Below, in pieces: positions 27,401-35,493 of a stretch of DNA of 64,000 bases. The notes under the pieces are model-generated. The model did no database searches. It saw only the letters and a list, made by a program, of their open reading frames with translations, and had not been told where the DNA came from. Origin of the DNA: Catenulispora yoronensis (GTDB lineage: Bacteria; Actinomycetota; Actinomycetes; Streptomycetales; Catenulisporaceae); contig NZ_BAAAQN010000043.1 of assembly GCF_039531695.1 (NCBI RefSeq), positions 47,725 to 111,724 on the forward strand. The letters run 5' to 3'. How positions within the stretch are numbered: the first letter of the stretch is position 1; each line of letters opens with the position of its first letter. The translations under genes and the position numbers were made by a program.

Positions 27401-27564
27401 GCGCGGTCGCCCTGCTGACCTGGCGTCGCCGCAAGCTGGTCCTCCAGCGCGAGCTCAAATACGTCACCGGCTACCAGGCCGACTTGGACCGCCGCTACGG
27501 CTGGGGCCTGTCCTGGGAGGACGGCGAGGACAGCCCGGGCACCCCGCGGGTCCAGCCGCAATGA
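24460..27564 (+). CDS. SAV_2336-type vWA protein with C-terminal TerA/TerD-like domain
   Basis: A 1034-residue protein. The N-terminus EEFAYLLASIVDDISPEEVA is typical of SAV_2336-like proteins of vWA-MoxR-VMAP systems. A vWA domain covers about 150-330 with MIDAS DDSLS (Asp161, Ser163, Ser165) and VLTDGVGPAW. A helical part (about 420-560) is followed by a Pro-rich linker (PRRPYRPYEP) and TPR-like helices (about 610-830). Residues about 845-1020 resemble TerA/TerD: GAFQIGMQWNQ, IELGLGCLYE, RGVVQDFG, PPFIYFYDDN, LNLEHISEMRRVLFFVVAY, ARSCAVAL and YGWGLSW. TerA/TerD domains bind calcium or sense stress at membranes in Ter systems. The 3' third appears AT-richer than the 5' part, suggesting module swapping. 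Confidence 0.82.
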   Translation: MIEEFAYLLASIVDDISPEEVADILLLATRMAAADAGSDSAVARPEPEPVGADFLDEDQDELAHTAPDDAVPDPVSYFAPVPGKVRSSALSHPARVPAVRAIADPVAVARVLKPLKRSEPSAWRTEVDIAATVTAIAETGVLDVVMRPRADRWLDLALIVDDSLSMLLWQHLARELHTLMIQLGAFRTVRLFGLDTGTPGRARLHSTPFSRTSTPLLPNAVVDPSGRRILLVLTDGVGPAWRDGAAHRRMAEWARHNPIAVVQALPQRLWPATGLDPRRLRVRSRTRGARNGRLEVGHPLIPAALAPTLTLPVPVLEATPASFREWARMATGPGSEADLAVIDAVVDAGVHSQADEELFDFIDDALAIVVDGGPEVPWSDTLEMLFGESESGSASDHDPGHPAPPADAARLLNDFRGAASPGAYRLAAHLAAVSPLTLPVMHLVQSVLPDATRTHLAEVFLGGLIRRTAEEEVYDFQPGTRPLLLDTLVPDQVFSMIAAVGRRIDAWNGVGPEAKALRSTAAGLINLPPDARPFAVSGSPMQEHLSRSERPVVVAPAVAEPEPPRRPYRPYEPMDMEEFWRFQGVAHYDYDYVDSDPRPPLTIALDNYAQVVTTNLLAGDAALAAGRYGHADDSYYQALNIASRFGDLHGQSAAYEKLAGVGMARQNGDAVAALRTAIAKHKTANVADGLPTDDLRAAQLLIKLASCIYTLPDRQLEELSTLRDATEILMGLASEDFEAHRGALENVSRILVARLTQAEVDGIGTNMLHSAREALRLLVTRAPNEQGYRQLSARLAGRFGDDFLLSVKAAQSAEASWVRSDALPDVVTEKYELFRRTARKLPSMLPVAPTGAFQIGMQWNQFPSVAVGTKSRRLVPAPVFHSRMIELGLGCLYETNSGQRGVVQDFGQYTGGYRRPPFIYFYDDNLFLNLEHISEMRRVLFFVVAYSGAFDSARAEVRVSLLDRTVYRTRLDNPGPEARSCAVALLTWRRRKLVLQRELKYVTGYQADLDRRYGWGLSWEDGEDSPGTPRVQPQ

Positions 27565-27785
27565 TCCGGCCCCGCTAGATCAAATCCTCGAACACCTGTC
27601 CGTCCATGCTCCTCGCGACCCTGCGGTAGTGTCAGGGGCCGTAGTTGCCCCCACGCGCGCCGGCGGCGTCGCACCGGCAGTGGTGACCGCCTCTCCGACC
27701 TGCCCTGAACCATCCCCCGCGCCACCCCACCACCGGCCCCACCATGCTCCGTCCCCCCCCGGCGCAGACCTGATTGAGAAGACGT

Positions 27786-29276
27786 ATGAATTCTGAGATA
27801 GCGCTCTGGTGCACGGCGGTCGCGCTCGTAGCCGCGATCGCGGCCGTCGGGTACCTGGTCCGCGGCGCCCGGCATCTGCGGACGCGGGTCGCCGGACTGG
27901 AGGAGGCCTGCCGGGCCCGGGACGCCGCGGTGGCGCGGCTGGCCGCCGTGGGGCTGCCGACCGTCGCCGAGGTGATGGACGAAACGTCGGTGCCGCGCAT
28001 CGAACCGGCCATCGGGCGATCGCTTGAGGGAACGCCTTTCGCCCAGAACATCGCAGTCCTCTCACATCGGTACACCGCGGGCGTTCGGGAGCTCCAGGGC
28101 GAGGTGGCGCGGGCGGTGCGGCGGCGGGTCTCCGAGGAGGCGCATCAGACCACTGAGTCGTCGGTGCGGTCGTTCGCCGAGACCGTGGTCAGCCTCGGGG
28201 CGAGCCTGAGCAAGGTGGTCACCGAGGCGATGCGGCGGCATCGCGGCGACGAGACCTTCGAGACGCTCACCCTGATCGACCACACGGTGCAGCAGATGAT
28301 CCGGCAGGCCCAGTCCTACGTCGTGGTCTGCGGCGGCCTGCCCGGGCGGCGGTGGCCGGCCCAGACGATGACCGACGTGGTGCGCGGCGCGATGGGCCGG
28401 ATCCAGGACTACCGGCGGATCCGGCCCCGGGAGCTGGGGCGGCAGGTGGTCGGGCCGGCCGTGGAGCCGGCGGTGCACGCGGTGGCCACGCTGCTGGACA
28501 ACGCCGCCCGGTATTCGCCGCCCGGGTCGTTCGTGGACGTCACGTTCCAGGAGGGCCACCACGGCGTGACGATCATCGTCGACGACGCCGGCGTGGGCAT
28601 GAACAGCGAGCAGCTGGACGCCGCGCGGCGGGTGCTCTCCGGGCAGGAACCGGTGGACCTGCACCGGTTCGGCCCGCACCCGAAGGTCGGGTTCGCGACG
28701 GTCGCCGCGCTCAGCCGGCGCTACGGGTTCCAGGCGTCGGTCGACGGATCGGGCAGCCCGTTCGGCGGCACGCGCGCGGCGTTGTTCATCCCCGAGGCGT
28801 TGCTCGCCTCCGCGGGCGGCAACGGGAGCGGCGGCGGAAACGGTTACGCCACCGCGAACGCCGCCCCGAACACGGCGCCGAACGCCGCGCCGAACGCGAG
28901 CGCGACCGACGCCGCACCGGCCGTGCTCGCGAGCGCGAATACGACCACGAACACGGATGCGACCGACGCCCTTCCGGCCGCGACCGCCGCGCCGACCCGG
29001 AACCCGGACCCGAACCCGAGTCAGAACCCGGACCCGAACCCGAGCGCCCCCACCACCGGCCCCACCCGCCCCGCCCCCGAACCCGAGCTCACCGGGACCG
29101 GCCTCCCGCGCCGCCGTCGCCAGTCCGCGACCGCCGACACCCAGCCGCTCCCGCCCGTGCTGAGCACCACACCCCCGCGAGCCAGCGTCGCGGCGGCCTG
29201 GCAGAGCGGCGCCCACCGGGCCGAGGGCCCCGCGGCCCCGCCCTCCGACCCCGCAGCAGCAGAAGGGACCCGATAG
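27786..29276 (+). CDS. cvnA: CvnA: conservon sensor-like ATPase
   Basis: A 496-residue protein. ATG 27786 follows GAGAAG; an in-frame TTG at 27774 would add four residues. One N-terminal TM helix (ALWCTAVALVAAIAAVGYLV) is followed by a helical linker and a GHKL-type ATP-binding domain with N-box HAVATLLDNAARYSPPGSF, G1 DDAGVGMN, and G2-like region GFATVAALSRRYG. The C-terminal 150 residues are disordered Ala/Asn/Pro-rich repeats. In conservons CvnA is the membrane sensor ATPase that binds the roadblock, DUF742 and GTPase partners, forming a eukaryote-like G-protein signalling complex. It heads the operon, about 220 bp downstream of the vWA gene. Confidence 0.9.
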   Translation: MNSEIALWCTAVALVAAIAAVGYLVRGARHLRTRVAGLEEACRARDAAVARLAAVGLPTVAEVMDETSVPRIEPAIGRSLEGTPFAQNIAVLSHRYTAGVRELQGEVARAVRRRVSEEAHQTTESSVRSFAETVVSLGASLSKVVTEAMRRHRGDETFETLTLIDHTVQQMIRQAQSYVVVCGGLPGRRWPAQTMTDVVRGAMGRIQDYRRIRPRELGRQVVGPAVEPAVHAVATLLDNAARYSPPGSFVDVTFQEGHHGVTIIVDDAGVGMNSEQLDAARRVLSGQEPVDLHRFGPHPKVGFATVAALSRRYGFQASVDGSGSPFGGTRAALFIPEALLASAGGNGSGGGNGYATANAAPNTAPNAAPNASATDAAPAVLASANTTTNTDATDALPAATAAPTRNPDPNPSQNPDPNPSAPTTGPTRPAPEPELTGTGLPRRRRQSATADTQPLPPVLSTTPPRASVAAAWQSGAHRAEGPAAPPSDPAAAEGTR

Positions 29277-29278
29277 CC

Positions 29279-29689
29279 GTGAGCACCACCGCCCCGCCGG
29301 CTGACGCGAACAACAAGCTGACCTGGATGCTCAGCAGCCTGGACATCGAAGGGGTCCGCTACTCCGTCCTGATCTCCGGGGACGGGCTGCGCATGGCGCA
29401 CTCGGAGTCCATCACCCGCGACGAGGCCGACGCCTTCGCCGCCGCCGTCAGCGGCGTCCAGTCCCTGGGCAAGGCCCTGGCCGGGCTGTGCGGGGACCAG
29501 GACAACCGGCTGCGCCAGAACCTGATCGAGTACGACCAGGCGCTGGTGCTGGTGACCGCCGCCGGCCAGAACGCGATGCTGGGTGTGTGCGCCGTGCCGA
29601 CCGCCGACGCGGGGCTGATCGTGCACCGGATGAACGATCTCGCCTCGCGGCTGGGCAACGAGCTCGGCAGCGAGAACCGCCGGCCATGA
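29279..29689 (+). CDS. cvnB: CvnB: roadblock/LC7 domain protein
   Basis: A 136-residue protein. GTG 29279 lies 3 nt after the CvnA stop with AGAAGGGA upstream. The sequence KLTWMLSSLDIEGVRYSVLI and SGDGLRMAHSESI is a roadblock/LC7 fold as in MglB-like GTPase partners, continuing to MLGVCAVPTADAGLIVHRMN. In conservons CvnB acts on or scaffolds the CvnD GTPase. Its stop overlaps the ATG of the next gene by ATGA. Confidence 0.93.
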   Translation: MSTTAPPADANNKLTWMLSSLDIEGVRYSVLISGDGLRMAHSESITRDEADAFAAAVSGVQSLGKALAGLCGDQDNRLRQNLIEYDQALVLVTAAGQNAMLGVCAVPTADAGLIVHRMNDLASRLGNELGSENRRP

Positions 29690-30033
29690 GCCGGCGGCGG
29701 CGCGATCCGGGCCTGGTGCGGGCCTACGTCATGACCGGCGGCGTGCTGCGCCCCAGTCGCGAGCTGGGGCTGGTCACCCTGTTGGTGGCGCGGGAGGCCC
29801 CGGTCCAGGGCCTGGCCCCGGAGCCGCGCCGGGTGCTGGGCGTGTGCAGCCGGCACGGGGCCCTGTCGGTCGCGGAGGTCGCCGCCCATCTGGACCTGCC
29901 GCCCTCGGTGGTGACGATCCTCGCCTCCGCCCTGCTGGACTCCGGGCACCTGGCCGTCCCGGTCCCGGACGCCGGGGCCCCCGACATCGATGTGCTCAGA
30001 GAGGTGCTCCGTGGGCTCCGCCAACTTGTCTGA
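29686..30033 (+). CDS. cvnC: CvnC: DUF742 protein
   Basis: A 115-residue protein with the DUF742 pattern: DPGLVRAYVMTGG, then LEVTLLV-like strand GLVTLLV, and a winged-helix part LSVAEVAAHLDLPPSVVTIL ending LLDSGHLAV. Every conservon carries this family between roadblock and GTPase genes. It overlaps CvnB (4 nt) and CvnD (23 nt), so translation is coupled. Confidence 0.93.
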   Translation: MSRRRRDPGLVRAYVMTGGVLRPSRELGLVTLLVAREAPVQGLAPEPRRVLGVCSRHGALSVAEVAAHLDLPPSVVTILASALLDSGHLAVPVPDAGAPDIDVLREVLRGLRQLV

Positions 30034-30604
30034 GGTCGCCTACCTGCCGGACACCGTCACCAGATCGGTGAAGCTGCTCGTCGCCGGCCCGTTCGGGGTG
30101 GGCAAGACCACCTTCGTCGGCAGCGTCTCGGAGATCCGGCCGCTGCGCACCGAGGAGCCGATCACCAAGGCCAGCGTCGGCGTCGACGACCTGGCGGGGC
30201 TGCCCGCCAAGACCTCGACCACGGTCGCGATGGACTTCGGGCGCCGCACTTTCGGGGGCGTGGCGCTGTACCTGTTCGGCACGCCCGGGCAGCACCGCTT
30301 CCTGCCGATGTGGGACGAGCTGGCCCGCGGCGCGCTCGGCGCGCTGGTGCTGGTCGACACCCGGCGGCTGGACCACTGCGACGAGATCCTCAGCGCGGTG
30401 GAGAAGCGCGGGCTGCCCTACACCGTGGCCGTCAACGAGTTCGAAGGCGCCCGCCGGTATCCGGCGCAGGAGATCCGCGAGGCGCTGGACCTGGCCCCCA
30501 CCACCCCCCTGACCGTCTGCGACGCCCGCGACCAGTCCTCGTCCGCCAAGGCGCTGATCGTGCTCGTCGAACACCTCACCACCCGAAGGGAGATGCTCGC
30601 GTGA
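30011..30604 (+). CDS. cvnD: CvnD: small Ras-like/MglA-type GTPase
   Basis: GTG 30011 follows GAGAGG (7-nt spacing); 197 residues. G1 is GPFGVGKTTF, G3 is the noncanonical FGTPGQHRF in place of DxxGQ, G4 is VNEF instead of NKxD, and a CDARD segment occupies the G5 region. These variants are usual for conservon GTPases. It cycles GTP/GDP as the switch of the CvnA-D complex. The coding region overlaps CvnC by 23 nt and the following P450 by 4 nt. Confidence 0.92.
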   Translation: MGSANLSEVAYLPDTVTRSVKLLVAGPFGVGKTTFVGSVSEIRPLRTEEPITKASVGVDDLAGLPAKTSTTVAMDFGRRTFGGVALYLFGTPGQHRFLPMWDELARGALGALVLVDTRRLDHCDEILSAVEKRGLPYTVAVNEFEGARRYPAQEIREALDLAPTTPLTVCDARDQSSSAKALIVLVEHLTTRREMLA

Positions 30605-31821
30605 CCACCCAGGCCGCGGCCGCCGCCACCTCCGAGCTCTCGCACGTCCCCATGTACACGCCGGAGTTCGCCGCCGACCCGCACGGCGCCTACGCCGAGA
30701 TGCGGCGCCGGCACGGATCCCTGGTCCCGGTGCTGCTCGACCCGGACGTGCCGGCCACTCTGGTGATCGGCTACCACACCGCGCTGCGGATCCTGCACGA
30801 CCAGGAGCGGTTCCCGGCCGACCCGCGCCGCTGGGAGAAGGACATCCCGGACTCGTGCCCGGTCAAGCCGATGATGGAGTGGCGGCCCAACGCGCTGCGC
30901 AGCTCCGGGGTGGAGCACGCCCGCTACCGCAAGGCGAACGTCTTCAGCCTCGGCGGGGTCGACCTGCACGGGCTGCGCGCCGTGGTGCAGGACGTGGCGA
31001 TCGGCCTGATCGACGAACTCGGCCGGGCCGGCACCGCGGACCTGATCTCCCAGTACGCCTACCCGCTGGCCTTCCAGGTCCTCAACACCCTGCTGGGCTG
31101 CCCCTCGGAGATCGGGCACCGGGTCGCGGTCGGGATGGCCAAGATCTTCGAGGGCATCGACGCCGAGGCCGGCAACGCGATGCTCGCCGGCGCGCTGGCC
31201 GAGCTGGTCCTGCTGAAGAAGGAGCGGCCCGGCAACGACGTCACCACCCGGCTGCTCCAGCACGAGTCGGGCCTGGACGTCACCGAGATGGTGCACCAGC
31301 TGGCCACCCTCTACGGGGCGGGCATCGAGCCGCAGCAGAACCTGATCGCCAACGCCCTGCTGCTGATCCTCACCGACGAGCGGTTCTCCGGCGACGTCCT
31401 GGACGGGAACCTGACGGTCCGCGACGCCCTGGACGAGGTGCTGTATCAGGACCCTCCGATGGCCAACTACGCGGTGTCCTACCCGCCGTACCCGGTGCAG
31501 ATCGACGGGGTCTGGCTGCCCGCGGACCAGCCGGTGCTGATCAGCATGTCGGCCTGCAACAACGACCCGGCCATCGCCTCGGACCAGCGCGCCGGCAACC
31601 GGGCCCACCTCGCCTGGAGCGCCGGCCCGCACGCCTGCCCGGCGCAGTCCGCCGCCTACCTGATCGCGCAGGCCGCGATCGACCAGATCCTGGACGCCCT
31701 GCCCGAGATGGAGCTCGCGGTGCCCGCCGACCAGCTGCTGTGGCGGCCCGGCCCCTTCGCCCGGGCGCTGGCCGCGCTCCCGGTCCTGATCCCGGGGCCG
31801 CCGCCGGCGCCGCCGCGCTGA
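30601..31821 (+). CDS. cvnE: CvnE: cytochrome P450, CYP157-like, lacking ExxR
   Basis: A 406-residue protein. The heme-binding Cys is in AGPHACPAQSAAY, a divergent form of FGxGxHxCxG. The I-helix is YGAGIEPQQN, without the acid-Thr pair, and the K-helix reads DEVLYQD, so the ExxR Arg is replaced by Tyr. Loss of ExxR is the published hallmark of CYP157 P450s, which occur in conservons next to CYP154. Catalysis may be altered, with a structural or regulatory role possible. GTG 30601 overlaps the GTPase stop. Confidence 0.88.
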   Translation: MTTQAAAAATSELSHVPMYTPEFAADPHGAYAEMRRRHGSLVPVLLDPDVPATLVIGYHTALRILHDQERFPADPRRWEKDIPDSCPVKPMMEWRPNALRSSGVEHARYRKANVFSLGGVDLHGLRAVVQDVAIGLIDELGRAGTADLISQYAYPLAFQVLNTLLGCPSEIGHRVAVGMAKIFEGIDAEAGNAMLAGALAELVLLKKERPGNDVTTRLLQHESGLDVTEMVHQLATLYGAGIEPQQNLIANALLLILTDERFSGDVLDGNLTVRDALDEVLYQDPPMANYAVSYPPYPVQIDGVWLPADQPVLISMSACNNDPAIASDQRAGNRAHLAWSAGPHACPAQSAAYLIAQAAIDQILDALPEMELAVPADQLLWRPGPFARALAALPVLIPGPPPAPPR

Positions 31822-31853
31822 ACCCGGTCCGGGCCCGGCCCGTTCCGCCCACG

Positions 31854-31938
31854 GATCCGGTTCGAGCCCTGATTCGGTTCGAGCGCTGATCCGGTTCGCC
31901 CACGGATCCGATTCGAGCCCTGATCCGATTCGAGCACC
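31854..31938. repeat. 5 x 17-bp tandem repeat between the two P450 genes
   Basis: GATCCGGTTCGAGCCCT (31854-31870) is repeated four more times, at 31871, 31888, 31905 and 31922, with 1-5 changes each. The array ends 53 bp before the CvnF start. The 17-bp unit is not coding. It could delay or terminate transcription or bind a regulator. Confidence 0.9.
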
Positions 31939-31990
31939 GCCCCGGCTGCACCCGCAGGTCCGGCACCCGCCCGCGATGGAAGGCCCCACC

Positions 31991-33241
31991 ATGGACCAGA
32001 CCGTGCTCACCCTCGACCCGACCGGCGCGAACCGCCATGAGGAGAACGACCGCCTGCGCGCCCGCGGGCCCGCGACCCTGGTCGACATCCTGGGCCAGCA
32101 GGCCTGGTCGGTCGCCGACCCGGCGGTTCTCAAGGCCCTGCTGGTCGACCCCCGGGTGTCGAAGGACGCCGCCGCCCACTGGCCCAAGTTCCCCGACGAG
32201 ATCATCGGGAAGTGGCCGCTGGCGCTGTGGGTCGGCGTCAGCAACATGTTCACCGCCTACGGCGCCGAGCACCGCCGCCTGCGCCGCCTGGTCAGCCCGG
32301 CCTTCGCCGCCCGCCGGGTCGCCGCCCTGGCGCCGCGGATCGAGGAGATGACCGACGGGCTGCTCGACGCGCTGGCGGCCACCCCTCGCGGCGAGCAGGT
32401 CGACCTGCGCGAGCAGCTCGCGGTGCCGCTGCCGATCCAGGTCATCAGTTCCCTGATGGGGCTGCCGGCCGCCGCCCAGCAGGCCTTCCGCGGCCTGGTC
32501 GACGCGGTCTTCGACACGACGCTGTCCCCGGAGGAGGCCGGCGCCAACGCCGTGAAGCTCTACGAGGTGCTGGCCGGCCTGGTCGCCGAGAAGCGCCAGA
32601 ACCCGGGCGACGACATGACCTCCCTGCTCATCGCCGCCCGCGACGACGAGGACGACGAGGGCGACGGCTCGGCGCTGACCGAGCAGGAGCTGCTCGACAC
32701 CCTGCTGCTGATCATCTCGGCCGGCTACGAGACCACCGTCAACCTGATCGACCAGGGCATCACCACCCTGCTGACGCACCCGGAGCAGCGCGCCAAGGTC
32801 GACGCCGGCCAGGCCGGCTGGCAGGACGTGGTCGAGGAGACGCTGCGCTTCGAGGCCCCGGTCGCCCACCTTCCGCTGCGCTACGCGGTCGAGGACATCG
32901 AGCTGCCCGGCGACCTGACGATCCGAAAGGGCGAGGCGATCCTCGCCTCCTACGGCGCCGTCGGCCGCCACCCCGACCTGCACGGCGCGACCGCCGACGA
33001 GTTCGACGTCACGCGGTCGGACAAGGACCACCTGGCCTTCGGCCACGGCGTGCACTTCTGCCTCGGGGCCCAGCTCGCCCGGATGGAGGCGGCGACCGTG
33101 CTGAGCAAGCTTTTCCAGCGGTTCCCCGACCTGGCCTTCGTCCCGGACGCCGAACTGGTGCCGGTGGAATCGCTGATCTCCAACGGCCACCAGGTGCTGC
33201 CGGTGATCCTGGAGCCGGCGGCGGGCGTCAACGAGGGCTGA
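31991..33241 (+). CDS. cvnF: CvnF: cytochrome P450, CYP154-like
   Basis: A 416-residue canonical bacterial P450. ATG 31991 follows GGAAGG (7 nt); an upstream ATG at 31976 lies before that site. The I-helix is IISAGYETTVNL with the acid-alcohol pair, ExxR is EETLRFEAP, and the heme loop is FGHGVHFCLGAQLAR. Unlike its neighbour it has all catalytic motifs and should be an active monooxygenase dependent on ferredoxin partners. CYP157/CYP154 pairs are a known conservon arrangement. It is separated from CvnE by 169 bp holding a 17-bp tandem repeat, so it may have its own promoter. Confidence 0.92.
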   Translation: MDQTVLTLDPTGANRHEENDRLRARGPATLVDILGQQAWSVADPAVLKALLVDPRVSKDAAAHWPKFPDEIIGKWPLALWVGVSNMFTAYGAEHRRLRRLVSPAFAARRVAALAPRIEEMTDGLLDALAATPRGEQVDLREQLAVPLPIQVISSLMGLPAAAQQAFRGLVDAVFDTTLSPEEAGANAVKLYEVLAGLVAEKRQNPGDDMTSLLIAARDDEDDEGDGSALTEQELLDTLLLIISAGYETTVNLIDQGITTLLTHPEQRAKVDAGQAGWQDVVEETLRFEAPVAHLPLRYAVEDIELPGDLTIRKGEAILASYGAVGRHPDLHGATADEFDVTRSDKDHLAFGHGVHFCLGAQLARMEAATVLSKLFQRFPDLAFVPDAELVPVESLISNGHQVLPVILEPAAGVNEG

Positions 33242-33306
33242 TATCCGGGAGCGCGGGTGGGGTTATCGACGATGTCGGTCCCACCCGCACCCCGAGATAA
33301 TCAAGC

Positions 33307-35484
33307 ATGGATCTGGAGCGCCCGGACCCCGCAGAATTCGCAGGCCCGGCAGACCCCGCTGATCTCGCAGACCGCTCGGAACAGCCGGAACCGCCGGAAC
33401 AGCCGGACCGGCTGGACCACGTGGCCCTCTGCGTCAGAGCCCAGGGCCACGCCGTCGCCGGCCGCTACGCCGAGGCCGTCGCCGACTTCGACCGCGTCCT
33501 GGCCGACGACCCGGACCACGCCTGGGCCCTCGGGTTCCGGGCCGACGCCCTGCGCCAGGCCGGCCGGTACTCCGAGGCCGTCGCAGGCTTCGAACAAACC
33601 CTGGCGCTGACCCCCGACGACCCCTGGGTCCTGCGCCAGCGCGGCTACACCCACCGCTCCGCCGACGACAGCCGACGCGCCCTGGCCGACCTCGACCAGG
33701 TCCTCGAATCCAGCCCGGCCGACCGCGACACCCTCGGCGAGCGGGCCAAACTGCTCAAGCAGCTGGGACGCGACGCCGACTCCATCGCGGCCTTCGACGA
33801 CGTGATCCGCCGCCACCCCCTGTTCTCCTGGGCCTACGCCGAGCGCGGCGACGCCCACCGGGTGGCCGGCCGGCTCGACGCCGCCGTCGCCGACTTCGAC
33901 CGCTGCGTCGAGTTGAGCCCGGGCGACAGCTACGCCCTCCTGAACCGGGGAATCTGCTACCAGCTCCTGGGACGGGACCGGCGGGCGCTCGCGGACTTCA
34001 CCCGCGCGGTGCGCCTGAGGCCGGGCGTCGACGCCATGTGGGTCCGCAGGGCGGAGGCCCTGATCGCGCTGGGCCGGCTCCGGGCCGCGGTCGCCGACCT
34101 GGACCAGGCGCTGAGCCTGAACCCGGACCGGGCCTGGACCCTCCAGCGGCGCGGCGAGGCGCACAGCAGGCTCGGCGACCTGACCCAGGCGCTCGCCGAC
34201 CTGCGGCGGGCCCACGAACTCGCCCCAGGGGACGGAGAAGTGGCGGCGGAGCTGGCCGAGGTCCGCCGGCGCATCGCCGAGCAGCAGCAGGCCACCGCGA
34301 CGCCCGACGAGTCCTGGACGCTCAGCCATCGCGGCGAGCGCCACCGCGAAGCGGGCGAGTTCGCCGAGGCGATCGCCGACTTCGACCGCGCCCTGGACCT
34401 GCGCCCCGGCTATATGTGGGTTCTGCGTCAGCGCGGCGAAGCCCGCCGTCAGGCGGACGACTTCGAGGGCGCGATAGCGGACTTCAGCGAGGTCCTCCCC
34501 TTCGCCGAGGACGACGCGTGGCTGTGGGGAAGCCGGGGCCAGGCCTACGCCGCGGCCGGTCGGCACCGCGCGGCGCTGGCCGACTTCGACCGCGCGCTGG
34601 AGCTCTCGCCCGGGACCGTCTGGCTGCTCCAGGACCGTGCCAACAGCCGCTACCAGCTGGGCGACTGGCGCGGCGTCCTGGAGGACACCGCCCCCCTGGT
34701 CGAGGCGGACTCGCTGGACGGTCCCCATCGCGTCCAGCGAGCGCACTCCCACCTGAGCCTCGGTGAGCACGACGCAGCCCTGGCCGCCTTCCAAAGGACC
34801 GCGGAGCTGTTCTCCGAGTTGGGCAGCGCCTACGGCGGCAGCGGCGAGGTGTACCGCCTCCTCGGACGGTACGACCAAGCGGTCGCTGACTTCGACCGAG
34901 CCCTCGAACTGTGGCCGAGCTATCCCTTCGGCCTCGGCAGCCGCGCCCAGGTCCACCAGGCTCTCGGACGCCACGACGAGGCCATCGCCGACCTGAGGAC
35001 GGCGACGGAGATCGCGCCGGGCATACGCTGGCTCCAGCGCGTGCTGGGCGAGAACCTGCGCGCGGCGGGGCGGCTCGACGAGGCGCTGGAGGCCTTCGAC
35101 CAGCCCATCGGCGACGGAACCTCCGCCAGTGCCCAGTTCCGCTATGAACGTGCCCTGACGCTCCTTGCCCGCGGTGATACCGCGGCGGCCGCGGAGGCGT
35201 TCGCCGACGTCGCGGAGTCGTACAGCGCCCTGCTGGCCGACCAAGGGGACGCAGCCGACCCCGACCATGTCTGGGGGCTGATCAAGACCCGGCTCGCGCA
35301 GGGCGACGCCGAAGGGGGCCGCGCGCTGGTGGAGCGGCTGACCGCGCTTGAGCGGAACGCCGCGTTCGGCGTCGCGGTGCGGCTGGACCTTCGAGCACTG
35401 CGATCCAGCGCTCCGGCGGTCGATTCCGCGATCGTCTCCGAACTCGCCGACCGGTTCGGGAGCCCTGAGCCGGGACCGGGATGA
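33307..35484 (+). CDS. TPR repeat protein
   Basis: The 725-residue protein consists almost entirely of tetratricopeptide repeats, about 15-17 of them, with units such as AGRYAEAVADFDRVLADDP and LGRYDQAVADFDRALELWPS recurring every 34 residues. The N-terminal 38 residues are acidic Pro/Glu/Asp-rich. There is no signal peptide, TM segment or enzymatic domain. It is a protein-interaction scaffold, most likely for the convergent TPR-CHAT protein whose gene ends 10 nt away or for the conservon complex 65 nt upstream. Its partner is unknown. Confidence 0.85.
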   Translation: MDLERPDPAEFAGPADPADLADRSEQPEPPEQPDRLDHVALCVRAQGHAVAGRYAEAVADFDRVLADDPDHAWALGFRADALRQAGRYSEAVAGFEQTLALTPDDPWVLRQRGYTHRSADDSRRALADLDQVLESSPADRDTLGERAKLLKQLGRDADSIAAFDDVIRRHPLFSWAYAERGDAHRVAGRLDAAVADFDRCVELSPGDSYALLNRGICYQLLGRDRRALADFTRAVRLRPGVDAMWVRRAEALIALGRLRAAVADLDQALSLNPDRAWTLQRRGEAHSRLGDLTQALADLRRAHELAPGDGEVAAELAEVRRRIAEQQQATATPDESWTLSHRGERHREAGEFAEAIADFDRALDLRPGYMWVLRQRGEARRQADDFEGAIADFSEVLPFAEDDAWLWGSRGQAYAAAGRHRAALADFDRALELSPGTVWLLQDRANSRYQLGDWRGVLEDTAPLVEADSLDGPHRVQRAHSHLSLGEHDAALAAFQRTAELFSELGSAYGGSGEVYRLLGRYDQAVADFDRALELWPSYPFGLGSRAQVHQALGRHDEAIADLRTATEIAPGIRWLQRVLGENLRAAGRLDEALEAFDQPIGDGTSASAQFRYERALTLLARGDTAAAAEAFADVAESYSALLADQGDAADPDHVWGLIKTRLAQGDAEGGRALVERLTALERNAAFGVAVRLDLRALRSSAPAVDSAIVSELADRFGSPEPGPG

Positions 35485-35493
35485 CGGCCGGCT

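Noticed and set aside
31854..31938. Possible CRISPR or SARP-type array
   Set aside because: 17-bp contiguous copies, no spacers, and the pitch is not 11 or 22 bp.
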